Positions 20,725 through 32,531 of a stretch of DNA of 64,000 bases are shown one piece after another. Under the pieces are notes generated by a model. The model saw only the letters and a list, made by a program, of their open reading frames with translations, ran no database searches and was not told the DNA's origin. A program made the translations under genes and the position numbers. Each line of letters starts with the position of its first letter. The first letter of the stretch is position 1. This stretch comes from Heterodera schachtii (lineage: Eukaryota > Nematoda > Chromadorea > Rhabditida > Heteroderidae): assembly GCA_023374025.1 (NCBI GenBank), contig SIJG01000020.1:1601020-1665019 (forward strand). Reading direction: 5' to 3'.

Positions 20725-23700
20725 ATGTTTTTTGATTCTCTTCTGCTGCTGTTCTTACTATTGTTTTATTTCCTCATTGTTCAAGCACAGTCGGATGGCA
20801 AAATCAAATGCCGTGGAATTGCAATTGATCAAATGAAATCGTTTAAATACCAATCGGACCAATGGAAAAAGCCAAAGCAAATGGAAGACCAAGGGGAAGA
20901 ACCAAAGCAAATGGAAATCAAAATTGCAGAGAAAGAACTTCTTTTTCGTGTAATTTTTGTTAAAATTTAATGCCTTGGCCTAGTGTCTGAACTGAAATCT
21001 TTCTTCTCTGCCTCGGTTCAATCCCTCAAAATCCTTCTTCATTTTTGAAAAAACCGATCCAAAGCCCAAGATTTGCCTGTTTATGGCCAAATTATATTTA
21101 AAAAATTTATTAATTCTGGATTTTTTTCTCGGCAGTGTCTATGTATTTACGAAAGTTTGACCGCTTTTGGCATAGTTTTTTAATAGGGTATCACAAAATT
21201 ACAGTCTTTTACACTTTTGACATAATTAAAATTAAGGGTAAATATCGGCGGATTTATGGACAAACAAATGAGTCAATTTGAGATAAATATTAACAAAACT
21301 TTCTTTAGACTTACATTGGATATATTGACGAAAAGGAATGGGAAAACAATGCGTTTTAATCAGATTTTATGGGCACGAACTCAAATTATATGATGAAAAA
21401 TACAGACGAAATTATGAAAACAGCATAAGTACATCAGAAAAATTGAAGGAAATTGACACGGCAAATGAATATTTTGTGAAATTAATTGACTAGTAAATTA
21501 AAAAATAAACAAAACAATTTAATTAGAATACTTAAAAATGATAATAAATCAAAAATAATTTATACATTTTAGTGGCACTATTGATAAATCAAATCCAATG
21601 ATAAAAGGGGCAAAATGGGTGACCATTTCCGAGCTTGGCCACAGAGATTTAGAAGAAGAACTTAAAAAAGCAAAGGAAATATTCCTAGATTTAGAAGAAG
21701 AACTCAGTAAAGTCAGAGAAGAGATTAAAACGATGCTAAAGGATATTATGAAACCGCTGGCGAAATTTCACCAAGCTAATTAATTAATTAGGGTAAATGC
21801 CCATTTAAAAATTCAATTGCGAAATTGCGAAGATTAATTAGACTTTTTATATAGTCTAAAACCAATGTTTGTTTTTAGTTGGGATTCATTTTGCTTTTAT
21901 GCCCGAGAATTTAATCGTATTTGAAAAAACAGAAGAAGAATTGCCAAAGATGGAAGAAAAAAAAAGCAGAAAAGGAAAAATTAAAATTAATAAATTTTTT
22001 ATTTTCTAAAAGAAAAAACAAAGCCGAAAAGGAAAAAACCAAAGAGGAAAAAGCCAAAGAAGAAAAAGAGAGGGCCAAGACAATTAAATGGGAGGAAAAA
22101 GTTATAAAATTGACCGATTTTGATGGTAATTCCAATAATTATTTAAATTTAGTTTTGTATTAAATTTGAATTTTTCATAAGCGTTTTTTTCTAAAATCAT
22201 TGTTTATTCTTGTTTTTAGAACATTAAATTAATTGAAAATTCACTTATAAATTTTGGGCCAAGAAGTCTTGGATATAATTTTAAAATACCCGGTTGGGCC
22301 CGGTTTTACGGTACCATACAACACTAGTCCCATATACCTAAAAGGATTTATTTTCCATAAATTAATAATTGGGAATGCAACGCAAAATGGTGTCCTAATA
22401 GTTTTTTAATAAATTATATTTATTCCATTTTTTTAGCGACTGTTCATTATCATTATTTGGAAGGACAAAAAAAGGGAATTGTAAAGGAAAATTTTGAGCA
22501 ATACGTTATTGGCTTTACCGCGCCCGAACTGCTTGAAGTCAGTGATTTATAAATATTGTGTATTTGAAATTTATTTTATTTCAGCATTTAAAACATGCCC
22601 ATCATGGCGATGTTGAGGTGAATCGAATTTAAAATTTAAATAATAAATTATTTTATTACTTAAATGTAAGGTCACCCCAAAAATGGACATTTGGTCAGCT
22701 GGGCTTATCATTTTACAATTGACCCTCAAAAAAACGTTTGGCTATAAAGAAACGGATAAAGAAATCGACGAATTGTTTCGAAGCGCAAAATTGAAATTTG
22801 ATGGAAGAGAATTTAAGCCTCAGCCAACAAAATTAAGACTACCCAAATACTTTTATGAATTTCCACGCAATTTCGAATTCGAAAAAGATTGGCCATCGAA
22901 AAATTGGTGGGACAATTATTTGACAGTGATCCATGATATTCTTACGGTATGGGACAAAATGCCAGAGATTGTCTTCCTTTCCGTGGTAAGTCCTTGAAGA
23001 ATGCCTAAACTTATAGTTTATTTTTGCAAATTTATAAGTATTTTTAAAGTAATGAGAAAAAGAAAGCGCTATTTGAACCTGAATGCCCAGGTTTGGCTTT
23101 TCCTGGACCATATTCAGTCGGTGCTAAGTCATTTCGCGAAAAGTGCAATTTAACAAAGGATGCCGGGGGTATATCCGTACGGTGTCAATTTATATCCTTT
23201 AAAAACATATGGGTTTCTGCTCTTACCGTATATTGAGCTTTAAAAACTATATTAATTAGCAAATTATAAAGAAGCATCCAGTAGCAAACGCTTGAGTTTT
23301 TTTTATTTAAAATCATTTAAGTTTTAATGGTGTGTTACGGTAAGGGCCAAAAAATGTATTTAAATAATTTTTGTTTCTGGGTAGGGATTTTCATTCACAC
23401 AAATCGTGTCCAACAAGAAATGTAGGACCACTTTTTTTAAATACCGAAAACTATGAAAATTATTCGAGGCTTTCTCTGTGCATAAATTTAACAAGCATTT
23501 TTTTTTTTGGTTAAGAATATGCTAAACATTGATGCGGAAAAGCGAATGAGTGCCAAAGGAATCATTGACTATTTGGAGGGAAAATGTAAGCCAAAGGAAT
23601 ACGAGAAAAATGCTGAGAAAATGGCACTGTTTGGCGATGTGTCAGCTAAAAAATTGGAAAAATTTATGGGAGAAAATCATCAGGGATTCTATATTTTTAA

Positions 23701-23857
23701 AAAATATTTGAATGACAAATTAATTGGAAATGCAAGAATAAAGGAAGACTTGAACAAAGTGGAAAATATCAAGAAGAATTTGATCAAAAATGCTGTGAAG
23801 AGTATCGAAACATTTCTGAAAGAGTTGGATAAACGTGCCGAAATTTGTGACCATTAA
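20725..23857 (+). pseudogene. Kinase-like gene copy A, broken
   Basis: Eight exon equivalents can be placed: 20725-20949 (leader MFFDSLLLLFLLLFYFLIVQ), 21309-21492, 21573-21774, 21889-22125, 22437-22537, 22585-22617, 22671-22985, 23516-23857. Kinase landmarks are LTDFDG (DFG region), GFTAPELLE (APE), MDIWSAGLIILQL (subdomain IX) and NIDAEKRMSA (XI). Defects relative to copy B: a 2-bp insertion near 21332 that stops exon 2, loss of the donor GT after exon 3 (CT), and one extra A in an A-run near 21955 that shifts exon 4. The catalytic loop reads HFAFMPEN, so the HRD Asp and the Lys are lost. Overall a pseudogene, tandem to copy B. Confidence 0.75.
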
Positions 23858-24049
23858 AAATGGATGAGTGAATGAGTGAATGATGCTTTGTCCGTTTGTT
23901 TTGTCCGCTTTTCTTCCTCTTGAAGCAAAGGACGGCGATTGCTTTTCATTTTTAGGCCTAGCCTATATTTTAATGGTTTGAAATTATCAAATTTTTGATA
24001 GTTTTTAGACCATAAGAATTACAACATTCTGTCATCCAATGTGATCAAT

Positions 24050-24237
24050 TAGTGATGCTTGAGACTGAAAATGTAACACAAAATGACAAAAAATATTAAT
24101 TTCATTTATACGAATTTTTTTTTTTCTGAAAACTCTTTAGTGATGTCATTTCTTTAGCGGCTTAAAAAGTCTCGAAACCTAAGACTAAAAAGCCGTGACT
24201 TTTCTCGAGTTGAGACCAAAACTCTCGAGCATCACTA
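24050..24237. mobile_element. Small hAT-like element, word GAGAC
   Basis: Ends are TAGTGATGCTTGAGACTGA and the inverse of TAGTGATGCTCGAGAG. Flanks TGATCAAT (24042-24049) and TGATCATT (24239-24246) match at seven of eight positions, displaced by one base. A relative sits at the same place behind copy B (30649-30893), so insertion predates the gene duplication. Confidence 0.6.
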
Positions 24238-24481
24238 CTGATCATTATGTTTCACTCTTACTCCTCTTTCTCTCTTTCTCTTTTTTCACACTATCTATCC
24301 CACTATTTATCATTCAGTTTTTGCGCCTTTAATTGTTTTTTCAATTTTTTGGCGAATAAAGGCTATTCTGATCCACAGAAATATCATTTGAAATCAAGAG
24401 CTTTTTATGAGTTAATAACAAGTCTAAAAAAGGCATTTGAAATTTTTGTTGGAATGCTCCATTTTCTATTTTCTCGAGATT

Positions 24482-24625
24482 GAATGGCTCTAGGAAAATC
24501 CGACACCGGAAAATCCGACACCGGAAAATCCGACACTGGAAAATCCGACACAAGCGGAAAATCCGACACCGCTGGAAGATACCGACACTAGCGGAAAATC
24601 CGACTCTGGAAAATCCGACATCGAC
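24482..24625. repeat. Tandem array of GGAAAATCCGACACC
   Basis: About eight units of a 15-18 bp word (GGAAAATCCGACACC and variants) run through 24494-24620. It resembles the subterminal word arrays of the hAT-like elements; a possible TAGGAAAATCC terminus is at 24491. Confidence 0.65.
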
Positions 24626-24826
24626 TTAAATTTTAAAAATAATTTTCGATTATTTGAGTTAATATCTGAAGTTAGCCAAGTTTTCAAATTAAAATGCTTA
24701 AGCGAAGCGAGTGAGAACGAAACAAAGCATTTAGATTTCGATGCCACGACTCGACACTGTTGTTAGTGCGGCAAAGATCAGCCTCAAATCTTCAATACAA
24801 ACTGATCTTTTTTTTTGTTTGTTTGT

Positions 24827-25512
24827 AATTACTGCTCGCACATGTTCCACAATGGTATCGGAAATAAAGCAGGCCGGTTTTGGTTTTCCGATTGATTAAT
24901 CCAATCCCGGATAAATCGATCAGCAAAACCATATGCACCGTACTCTGCTTTTCCGATATTGAGTTGAGTATTCCATAAATACAAGGAACAGCAACTTTGT
25001 CAATAAGAACATAAATTGTGTAAATTTGGGTAAAATGTGCTGGGGCACACTTAAAAATTTTTATTTATTGAAATTATAATCATCTTGAAAGTGCCGTCGA
25101 CAGCGACATGATTGCCATATTGTTCGAGAAGATTTCTCGAAAATGGTGAAGCAAAAACAAACATCCGCTGTTGGTCAACAACACGATCGAGAAGAAGCTG
25201 ATTTTGCAGTCTTTCTGGGATCACAATTTGAGAAATGTCAGCCAGATCAAGAAGATCATCTCCGCGTTCCACTTTTTCTCGGGCGATGTAATTCCGGTAG
25301 GTTCTCGACATTGCTGAAGCAGAAGTTCCCTGTTGCATTCGAACTTCAATTGGAATGTTTCCGCGTGCATCTGCAAGGACGGAATGGCAGGCAATGAAGA
25401 ACATCCCCCTTCCCATAGCAAAAAACTGATAAGCACTTATGTACATTTTTTTTTGAGTTTTTCTATAATTATTTTTGGCTCTGGTCCATATGATCAATAC
25501 TTCCAAAGGCAT
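24827..25512 (-). pseudogene. MULE transposase relic
   Basis: The minus frame 25512-25051 reads SASAMSRTYRNYIAREK, then IVIPERLQNQLLLDR, FVFASPFSRNLL and HVAVDGTFKM. The last is the first catalytic-Asp motif of FLYWCH-type Mutator-like transposases (DGTFK). Downstream, broken frames give YTIYVLIDKVAVPCIYGIL and FPIPLWNMCEQ, matching the QLYTIHG..VPLVYALL and FP..LWN.YE segments. The middle is deleted and several stops interrupt it. The relic separates the two kinase-like copies. Confidence 0.7.
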
Positions 25513-25559
25513 TTTTTTTTGAATTACCCTGATTATTTTTTATAAAATTTGATTTTTAA

Positions 25560-25835
25560 TATTTTTTGGCATTTTCAAACCATTATTTTTATGTTCAAAA
25601 GTGCAATAACAAAAAATATTTCCCTAAGAAATGGCCCAAAAAAAAAATTTCAGAAAATACACCCCCCGAAGAATTTAAAAATTTTCTCAAAAATTGATAG
25701 CCAAAATTTAATCGAATTCTGCCCCGACCCCGAATGATTTGGTCAACCCCGGCCCCGACCTTGCTGACCCCCACAACCCCGATCCCCAATTTTTTCAACT
25801 TCGAAGGTCGGGATTGCAACCCTACTTTTTGAAGT
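25560..25835. repeat. Backbone fragment plus CCCCGACC word array
   Basis: Bases 25620-25690 carry backbone phrases (AAATACACCCCCCGAAG) of the hAT-like family. Bases 25725-25815 are an array of CCCCGACC-type words. Confidence 0.5.
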
Positions 25836-25959
25836 AGCGCAAATTATAATTATTTGATTGAAAATTCAATTTACAAAAGATTTGTATTTTATGTAACTTT
25901 TTCAAATGGAATTTGCCAAGGAATTTAAGTGTTAAATTTTAAATTTTTCATGGATAAAT

Positions 25960-26535
25960 TTTGTCATTTAGGGTTTTATGTTTTCGTTTTAAATGCATCT
26001 TTGTCAATAGTAAAGTAAGCATCCAATGCCAATTCTATGATTTTCTCAAATTTATTAATCACTCAATTACCAATTCAATAATGGCTATAATTTTGCCAAA
26101 TTGAAGTGATCACTCAATTGCCAATTGGCTATAATTTTGCCAAATTGAAGTGATCACTCAATTGCCAATTCAATAATGTCTATAATTTTGCCAAATAGTG
26201 ATATTGCCAATTTAATAATTCACTATAACACTGCCCAATTAAAGTGATCTCTCAATTGCCAATTCAATTTTTTACCTGAATCTAAATTTCTGCCCCATAA
26301 AAGGGGTCCCTTCACAAGTGGTTAAGCAACATACAGTCCTGACTTTCATGCATTCATAATTAGCTTTCCTGTGATTGCCCTCCAAATTGAGTCATTTTTG
26401 CCTTTTCACTTTTAGCCGTTGGCATTTCGGCTGAGTTAATAACAATACTTATCATGCTTATAATGATGCCATCATCAAATGATGGAGTCAAATTTACAAA
26501 TACTCGAGGAACTTTTGAGTCATTAAAGATTAAAC
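25960..26535 (+). promoter_or_regulatory. UBL-type promoter block upstream of kinase copy B
   Basis: Tandem units containing AAGTGATCACTCAATTGCC lie at 26040-26275. CCCCATAAAAGGGG follows at 26292-26304, then GTGGTTAAGCAACATACAG. From 26393 there is a decayed UBL first exon (TTGAGTCATTTTTGCC ... ACAATACTTATCATG). It is paralogous to 19790-20200 and to the UBL gene promoter at 33880-34090. Confidence 0.6.
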
Positions 26536-27068
26536 CGTGGATTACTTACGAGATCTAGACACCGACAAACTCGGGCTAAAGACATTAAAATTCGGACAAA
26601 GCCCGGGTTTTAATCACGATAGTCCTTTCCCGTTCTTCCAAAGCCCAAATAATCCCGGTCCCTCTTTTCCAAAAGCCCGGTCTCTAGCATTTGTGCTTAA
26701 AATGAATATGTCCATTTTTGGAGTGATCTGGCATTTAACAAATTATACTTTTTATTGAAATTGAGTTAATTTTTTAATTATCTTTGCGTAACCTTCTTGT
26801 CCAAAAAGTTAAATCTAAAACAAAATGAAAAAAATTCATATACATAATTTTGAGCTTAAAATAGCTCCAGTGCAGCATAACCTTCAGTATATAATATAAA
26901 CCACAAAAATTTTGCGGCAATAGGAGAAAAATTTTTCAAAAATTAGGGTGAGATTTGTTGGTAAGTTTGGTCCCAAAAATAACCAAGTTTTCTCCAAAAC
27001 TTCCAAATTTTCAACCAAACCGATTAAAAAATTCGGGGATAAAGGAATATTTTTATATTTCAGAAAAA

Positions 27069-30000
27069 ATGATTTCTGATTTTCTACGCTTACTGCTCTT
27101 ATTACTGTTTTATTTCCGCATTGATCAAGCACATTCGGATGGCAAAGTTAAATGCCGTGGAATTCCAATTGATCAAATGAAACCATTTAAATACCAATCG
27201 GACCAATGGAAGAAGCCAATGGAAATCAAAATATCATATTCCGAACCATACAGTGTAATTTTTAAATTTTAATTAGGCCAGGGAAGGTCCCAGAGAATTT
27301 CGGCTTTGGGTTGGGATAGCCCTCGCCCCGGGCGACGGCCTTTTTTTTTTTTTTTGCTTTTCACACCAATTTTTTTGCGTGCTCTTTCCAAAAAAAATTT
27401 GAGGAACAGAGGAAGTCCTGCGGTGCCAATAGTCGCCGCCGGGAAAATTTTGTAATTTTTAATGTGATTTGTTAATAGATTTTGTCCAAAAAAAATGACA
27501 AATTTTGTGCTTTTGAGCCATTTATTAAGAATTTTGCCATATTTATAACAAAATTTTATCAAAAAATTGCTAATTTTGTGGATTTTCGGAAAAATTTAGC
27601 GAAAAATTTTAAGGCTGGTTTTATATTGTTTTTTCCTGAATTCTCATCAATAGGACCAATGGAAGGATGTAATTCTAAGCAAATCCAGGTCAAAATTCCA
27701 AATAATCCAGTTTTAGAAGGCACTTTAAAAAAATTGGAGCTTTTTCGTTACATAAATCAATGGGCTTTTTACCCGGTCCCCCGGTTGGCCAACCGAGAAC
27801 CAATCAATAGAAAAAAGTAACAGTTCATAAATACTTTTAATCGTCGAAATATATGGCATTGGCCTCGTGTCTGAGCTTCTTCATTCTCTGCCTCGGCTCA
27901 ATCCCCACCCATTTGACCTTTTCAGTGCGAAATTTGGCAACATATTTGGCTTCCTCCTGGCCTATTTATTCCCGTCGATCGGCGTTTGTCCGCAATGGTG
28001 GACAACAAAATCGTTATTCATTTTTGAAAAAACAAATTCAAAATTCCAAAAGTTGTTAATTTTTAAAGACAAATTTTATATTAACAATTCATTAAATTTT
28101 CCGACTTTTTTCTCTTTGTCTGTCTGTCCGCCGGGTAGTACAAAATTTTGATTGTTTACAAATATTTACACATTTGATAATCTGGGGTAAAAGTCGGCGG
28201 ATTTTATGGACAAACAAATGAGTCAATTTTGAGATAAATATTAACAATACTTTCTTTAGACTTACATTGGATATATTGACGAAGGAATGGGAAAACAATG
28301 CGTTTTAATCAGATTTTATGGGCACGAATACAAATTATATGATGAAAAATACAGACGAAATTATGAAAACAGCATAAAAATATCAAAAATATTGACGGAA
28401 ATTGACACGGCAAATGAACACTTTGTCAAATTAATTGACTAGTAAATTAAAAAATAAACAAACAATTTAATTAGAATAATTAAAAATGATAATAAATCAC
28501 AAATAATTTATTCCTTTTTAGTGGCACTATTGATAAATCAAATCCAATGATAAAAGGGGAAAAATGGGTGACCATTTCCGAGCTTGGCCACAGAGATTTA
28601 AAAGAAGAACTTAAAAAGGCAAGAGAAATACCCAAAGATTTAGAAGAAGTCAGTGAAGCCAAGGAAGAGATTAAAACGATGCTAAAGGATCTTATGAAAC
28701 CGCTGGTGGAATTTCATAAAGGTAATTAATTAACGAATTAATTATGATGAATGCCCCATTTAACAATTCAATTATGAAATTGTGATGATTTATTAGACTA
28801 TTTAAATGTTTTTACCATTAAAATTAATGTTTTGTTTTTAGTTGGGATTCATTTGGATTTCAAACTGAAGAATTTAATTGTATTTGAAAAAACAGAAGAA
28901 GAAGATGAAGAAGAAGTAGAAGAAGAATTGCCAAAGATGGAAGAAAAAAAAGCAAAAAAGGAAAAATCAAAGCTAATGAAAATGTTTCACAGAAAAAACA
29001 AAGCCGAGCATAAAGCCAAGGAGGAAAAAGAGAGGGAGGAAAAAGAGAGAGAAGAGAAAGAGAGGGAGGAAAAAAAGAGGGTAGAGAAAGAGAGAGAAGA
29101 GAAAGAGAGGACCAAGACAATTAAATGGGAGGAAAAAGTTATCAAATTGATTGGTTCTGATGGTATTTCTAATAATTATTTTGTTTTAGTTTTTATATTA
29201 AATTTATACAATTTTTATGGACTAAATAAAGTTTTGGGTCTATGGCGACTCGTACAAAAGTCAACTCGTGTTTTACAAATAAAGCCGAAGCTTAAGCCTA
29301 AGCCTGGGCCTGAGCAAGCCTAAGCCTAGGCCTAACCTAAGCAATTATACAAGTTGCCTTTTGTACGAGTTGTCATGATAATAAAAGTTTTGGAAATTTT
29401 CCACTGAAAAAATTTTATATAAATTTTTTACTGGTTTTAGACTCCCCGGTTTCAGTTTTGGCCCAAAAAGCCGATTTTCGGTTCGGTTTCCGGTCCGCTA
29501 AACTCTAATTCATACAAAAGCATTTCAAAATGTGCCTAACAGTTTTGTTAAAAATGTTATTATTATTTTTAATTTATTTAGCGCCCGTTTTTTATTTGGA
29601 TGAACAAAAAAAGGAAATTGTTTTAAATAATTTAAATAAATTAATAATTATGTTACTTAAATCTAAGGTCACTCCAAAAATGGACATTTGGTCAGCTGGG
29701 CTTATCATTTTACAATTGACCCTCACAAAAACGTTTGGCTATAAAGAAACGGATAAAGAAATCGGCGAATTGTTTCGAAGCGCAAAATTGAAATTTGTAA
29801 GAGGAATAGATGGAAAAGGAGGAGAATTTAAGCCTGATCCTACAAAATTAGAACTTCCAATATACATTTACGAATGTCCGGCTCACTATAAATATGATGA
29901 ATATTGGCCATCGAAAAATTGGTGGGATAATTATTTGACAGTGATCCATGACATTCTTACGGTATGGGACAAAATGTCAGAGATTGTCTTCCTTTCAGTG

Positions 30001-30440
30001 GTAAGCCGAGAAGAATGTCTAAATTTAAAGCTAATTTTTGGATTTTCATATATGATAAATTTAACTATTTTTTTGCTTAGAATATGCTAAACATTGATGC
30101 GGAAAAGCGAATGAGTGCCAAAGGAATCATTGACTATTTGGAGGGCAAATGTAAGCCAAAGGAATACGAGAAAAATACAGAGAAAATCGCATTGTTTGGC
30201 GATGTGTCGGGTGAAAAATTGAAAAAATTTATGGGAGAAAATCATAAGGGATTCGATATGTTTGAAAAATATTTGAATGACGAATTTGAGCATGCAATGG
30301 ATGATAAAAGGGAAAAGAAGGCAAAGGAAGACTTGAACAAAGTGGAAAATATCAAGAAGACTTTGATCAAAAATGCCGTGAAGAGTACCGAAACTTTTTT
30401 GAAAGAGTTGGATAAACGTGCCGAAATTTGTGACCATTAA
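27069..30440 (+). CDS. Secreted kinase-like protein, copy B (pseudokinase)
   Basis: Six exons join in phase: 27069-27254, 28260-28441, 28522-28721, 28842-29162, 29582-30000, 30081-30440 (555 residues). A hydrophobic leader (MISDFLRLLLLLLFYF) suggests secretion. Later parts match a kinase fold: FYGHEYKLY region, hinge-like EKWVTISELG, an aE-like helix, catalytic loop HLDFKLKN (HRD variant keeping Asp, Lys, Asn), MDIWSAGLIILQL and NIDAEKRMSA. A ~100-residue charged insert with EEKERE repeats separates the loop from the DFG site, which reads IGSDG. The exons carrying the APE motif in copy A are deleted and replaced by in-frame former intron. No glycine-rich loop is visible. An additional N-lobe exon near 27652-27817 is possible. 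Likely a pseudokinase or decaying gene. Confidence 0.6.
27280..27610 (+). repeat. Hairpin-family insertion in intron 1 of kinase copy B
   Basis: A decayed GC hairpin at 27417-27443 (loop AATA) is followed by the family phrase TTTTTAATGTGATTTGTTAA. Copy A lacks this stretch, so it inserted after the duplication. Confidence 0.6.
29237..29378. mobile_element. Small TIR element with telomere-like AGCCTA words
   Basis: Inverted ends read GACTCGTACAAAAG (29248) and CTTTTGTACGAGTTGTC (29358). The interior (29282-29341) repeats AAGCCTA, the complement of the nematode telomere unit TTAGGC, imperfectly. AAGTTTTGG flanks both sides. It lies in intron 4 of kinase copy B. Confidence 0.5.
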
Positions 30441-30648
30441 AATGGATGAGTGAGTGAGTGATGCTTTGTCCGTTTGTTTTGTCCGCTTTTCTTTTCCAAT
30501 TGACGCAGAGGGCGGCGATCGTTTTTCATTTTTATTCCTATTTTTATGGTTTTATTTCATTTTCAGAGAAATTCATTGCCTTTTAAGCAAATTTTTGGTG
30601 GGTTTTAGCTCATGAAATTACAACACCCTGTCATCCCATGTGGTCAAT

Positions 30649-30893
30649 TAGTGATGCTTGAGACTGAACATTACCGAGACTCGGACTCGAGACAAACATA
30701 AAGCACGCCAACAAAAAATATTACAAAAAAAAATGAAATTTTATTTACATATTTTTAGAGATTTCTAAATTTGCTATAATTTTGTCCCAGCTCCTCATTC
30801 TTAACAGTGTATTTTTGACTAAAAAATCAAGAGCCGAGAACAAAAAAAACCCGAACTCTTTCGAGTCGAGACCAAAACTCTGGAGCATCACTT
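30649..30893. mobile_element. Small hAT-like element behind kinase copy B
   Basis: Starts TAGTGATGCTTGAGACTGA and ends with the inverse type (GGAGCATCACT). Words ACTCGGACTCGAGAC repeat inside. It is orthologous by position to 24050-24237. Confidence 0.6.
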
Positions 30894-31029
30894 CTTATCA
30901 TCAGACTTCACTCTTACTCCTCTTCTCTTTCTCTCTTTTCAATCACTATATTTACCATTCAGTTTTTTCGCCTTTAATTGTTTTCAATTTTTTGGTGATA
31001 AAGCTTTGTTGTTGATCAAATGGCCAAGG

Positions 31030-31570
31030 ATTTTCGTGGATTGGAATTAATTGGGCCGCTTGTTGTGCCGTCTCTCTTTTATTGACCGAAAAGACGGTGA
31101 TTAATTCTCACAAAATTCGCTTCGTTCTTTCAATTTTTGCATAAATAATCTTACATTTTCTTATGCACTTTTTAAAATTAATGTGACTTTACTTTTGGAA
31201 ATTAAATAGAAAATGATCTCCCACAGTAAAAAATAAATATTAATTAGATTTTTTACTTTTGGCGCATTTTCATGGCAAAAAATAACACTACCCCAAAGTT
31301 AGAATTTTTTACGCCATTTTGGGCCTTATCATTGTTGTTAAGAAACTGAAATGGGTCTTTCATTTTTAATGCCTTTATGGGAATGTTAATTACTCAACGT
31401 GGTTTTGTTAATTTTTGAATCTATTTGCAGTCTGGGACATTTCGGCACAGTCATTTTGGCGCTGAGCAACTTTAAAAAAATCAAACGACATTTCCATGAT
31501 TTCACGGACATACTAAATACCATTCAAATACAACCCATGCATGTTTAAATGCGAAGAAGCTATTGCGAGG
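31030..31570 (+). repeat. Dispersed repeat related to 13081-13740
   Basis: Shares AAGACGGTGATTAATTCTCA, CATTTTCATGGCAAAAAATA and the FGTVILALSNFKKIKRHF frame (31439-31493). The block follows the kinase copy B 3' flank. Confidence 0.5.
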
Positions 31571-31689
31571 TCAAATTACCAACTATAGACAAAAACCCGC
31601 ATGACGCGCGCTTTTTAGTGACGTTTTTTAATTTAAATAAATGTGGGCCCCCAAACGGAAAATTACAATTAAGAGAACTGGGGGAAGGG

Positions 31690-32055
31690 TCCGGAGGTGC
31701 CGATAGGCGCCGCTGGTAAAATTTTCACTTATTTTTAATGGATTTGTTAACAGTTTTTGTAGAAAAAGTGAATTTAGCAATTTTTAGCACATTTTCAAGA
31801 AAATTAAGGATTTTAGGTCCGGCGGTGCCGATAGGCGCTACCGGGAAAATTTTTCAAAATTACAATGCAATTTATTAACAGAAATTGTGCAAAAATTGCT
31901 AATTTTTTGAAAAAAAAAACCCAAAAAAAAATTTCCGACTTTTTATGAAAAATTTCGGAAGTCGGAATTCCGAGGCCCCAAAAATTTTCGGAAGTTGGAA
32001 GTCGGAATTCCGACTCCAAAATATCGGAAGTCGGAAGTCGTAATTCCGTGCCATC
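31690..32055 (+). repeat. Two GC hairpins and CGGAAGTC word array
   Basis: Hairpins at 31691-31716 and 31819-31844 (both loop GATA) are each followed by an AACAG/TTAACAG phrase. Bases 31960-32050 repeat GGAAGTCGGAATTCCGA words and end in GTGCCATCCCTG, a CAGGGATGGCAC-type hAT-like terminus. Confidence 0.6.
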
Positions 32056-32058
32056 CCT

Positions 32059-32136
32059 GGTGGATGTGCTCTAGTGGCTAAGACAACGGGTCCACGTAAG
32101 GGGCCCCGAGCGGCGGATCAAATCCGGCCTTCCACC
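32059..32136 (+). tRNA. tRNA-like sequence, probably degenerate
   Basis: GGTGGAT at the 5' end pairs with TTCCACC at the 3' end (six of seven). The D-arm region reads GCTCTAGTGGCTAAGAC (A-box-like) and the T-arm GGATCAAATCC resembles a B-box. D-stem and anticodon stem pair poorly, so I cannot assign an anticodon. Confidence 0.35.
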
Positions 32137-32214
32137 CCAATTTTTTGCCTAAATAAATAATCACTGATAGAAATCCCTTATTCTGACGAATTAAATTTTT
32201 TATTTTATTTAGAG

Positions 32215-32530
32215 TGCCATAGGACCGGGACCGGTCCCGAACCCGGATACCCGGTTTTTTCACTACCCGACCCGGTTTTTTGAAAATACAATACCAGTTA
32301 CCCGACCCGGTAGGTCCGGATATAAAAAAATGCATTGGTAAGAATGGGGTGTCAGGGTCAAAATGTTGAACAAAGTTGGAGGAAATCAAAGAGTTTTAAG
32401 AGTTTGTCAATTTAATTAAAAAATCCAGAAATTTTGAGACTCATAAAATTCCCGGTTGGTCGCGGTCCCTTTTTCTCGCGGTCCTGGTCGAAAAACTTGT
32501 CCCGGTCCCGCTCATTGTCTGCTTTAATTA
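32215..32530. repeat. GGGACC / CCCGGTT word arrays
   Basis: Two arrays (32222-32320 and 32450-32512) of GGACCGG and CCCGGTT words. The phrase CATTGGTAAGAATGGGG at 32334 matches CACTGGTAAGAATGGGG in the 12.7-kb arm. Confidence 0.55.
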
Positions 32531-32531
32531 T

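Noticed and set aside
27853..28151. Leader-like frame MALASCLSFFILCL in intron 1 of kinase copy B
   Set aside because: The matching stretch in copy A (20970-21060) is broken and not signal-like; no splice site joins it in phase.
28860..29120. Minus-strand Leu/Ser-rich frame
   Set aside because: Shadow of the Glu/Lys-rich insert of kinase copy B on the plus strand.
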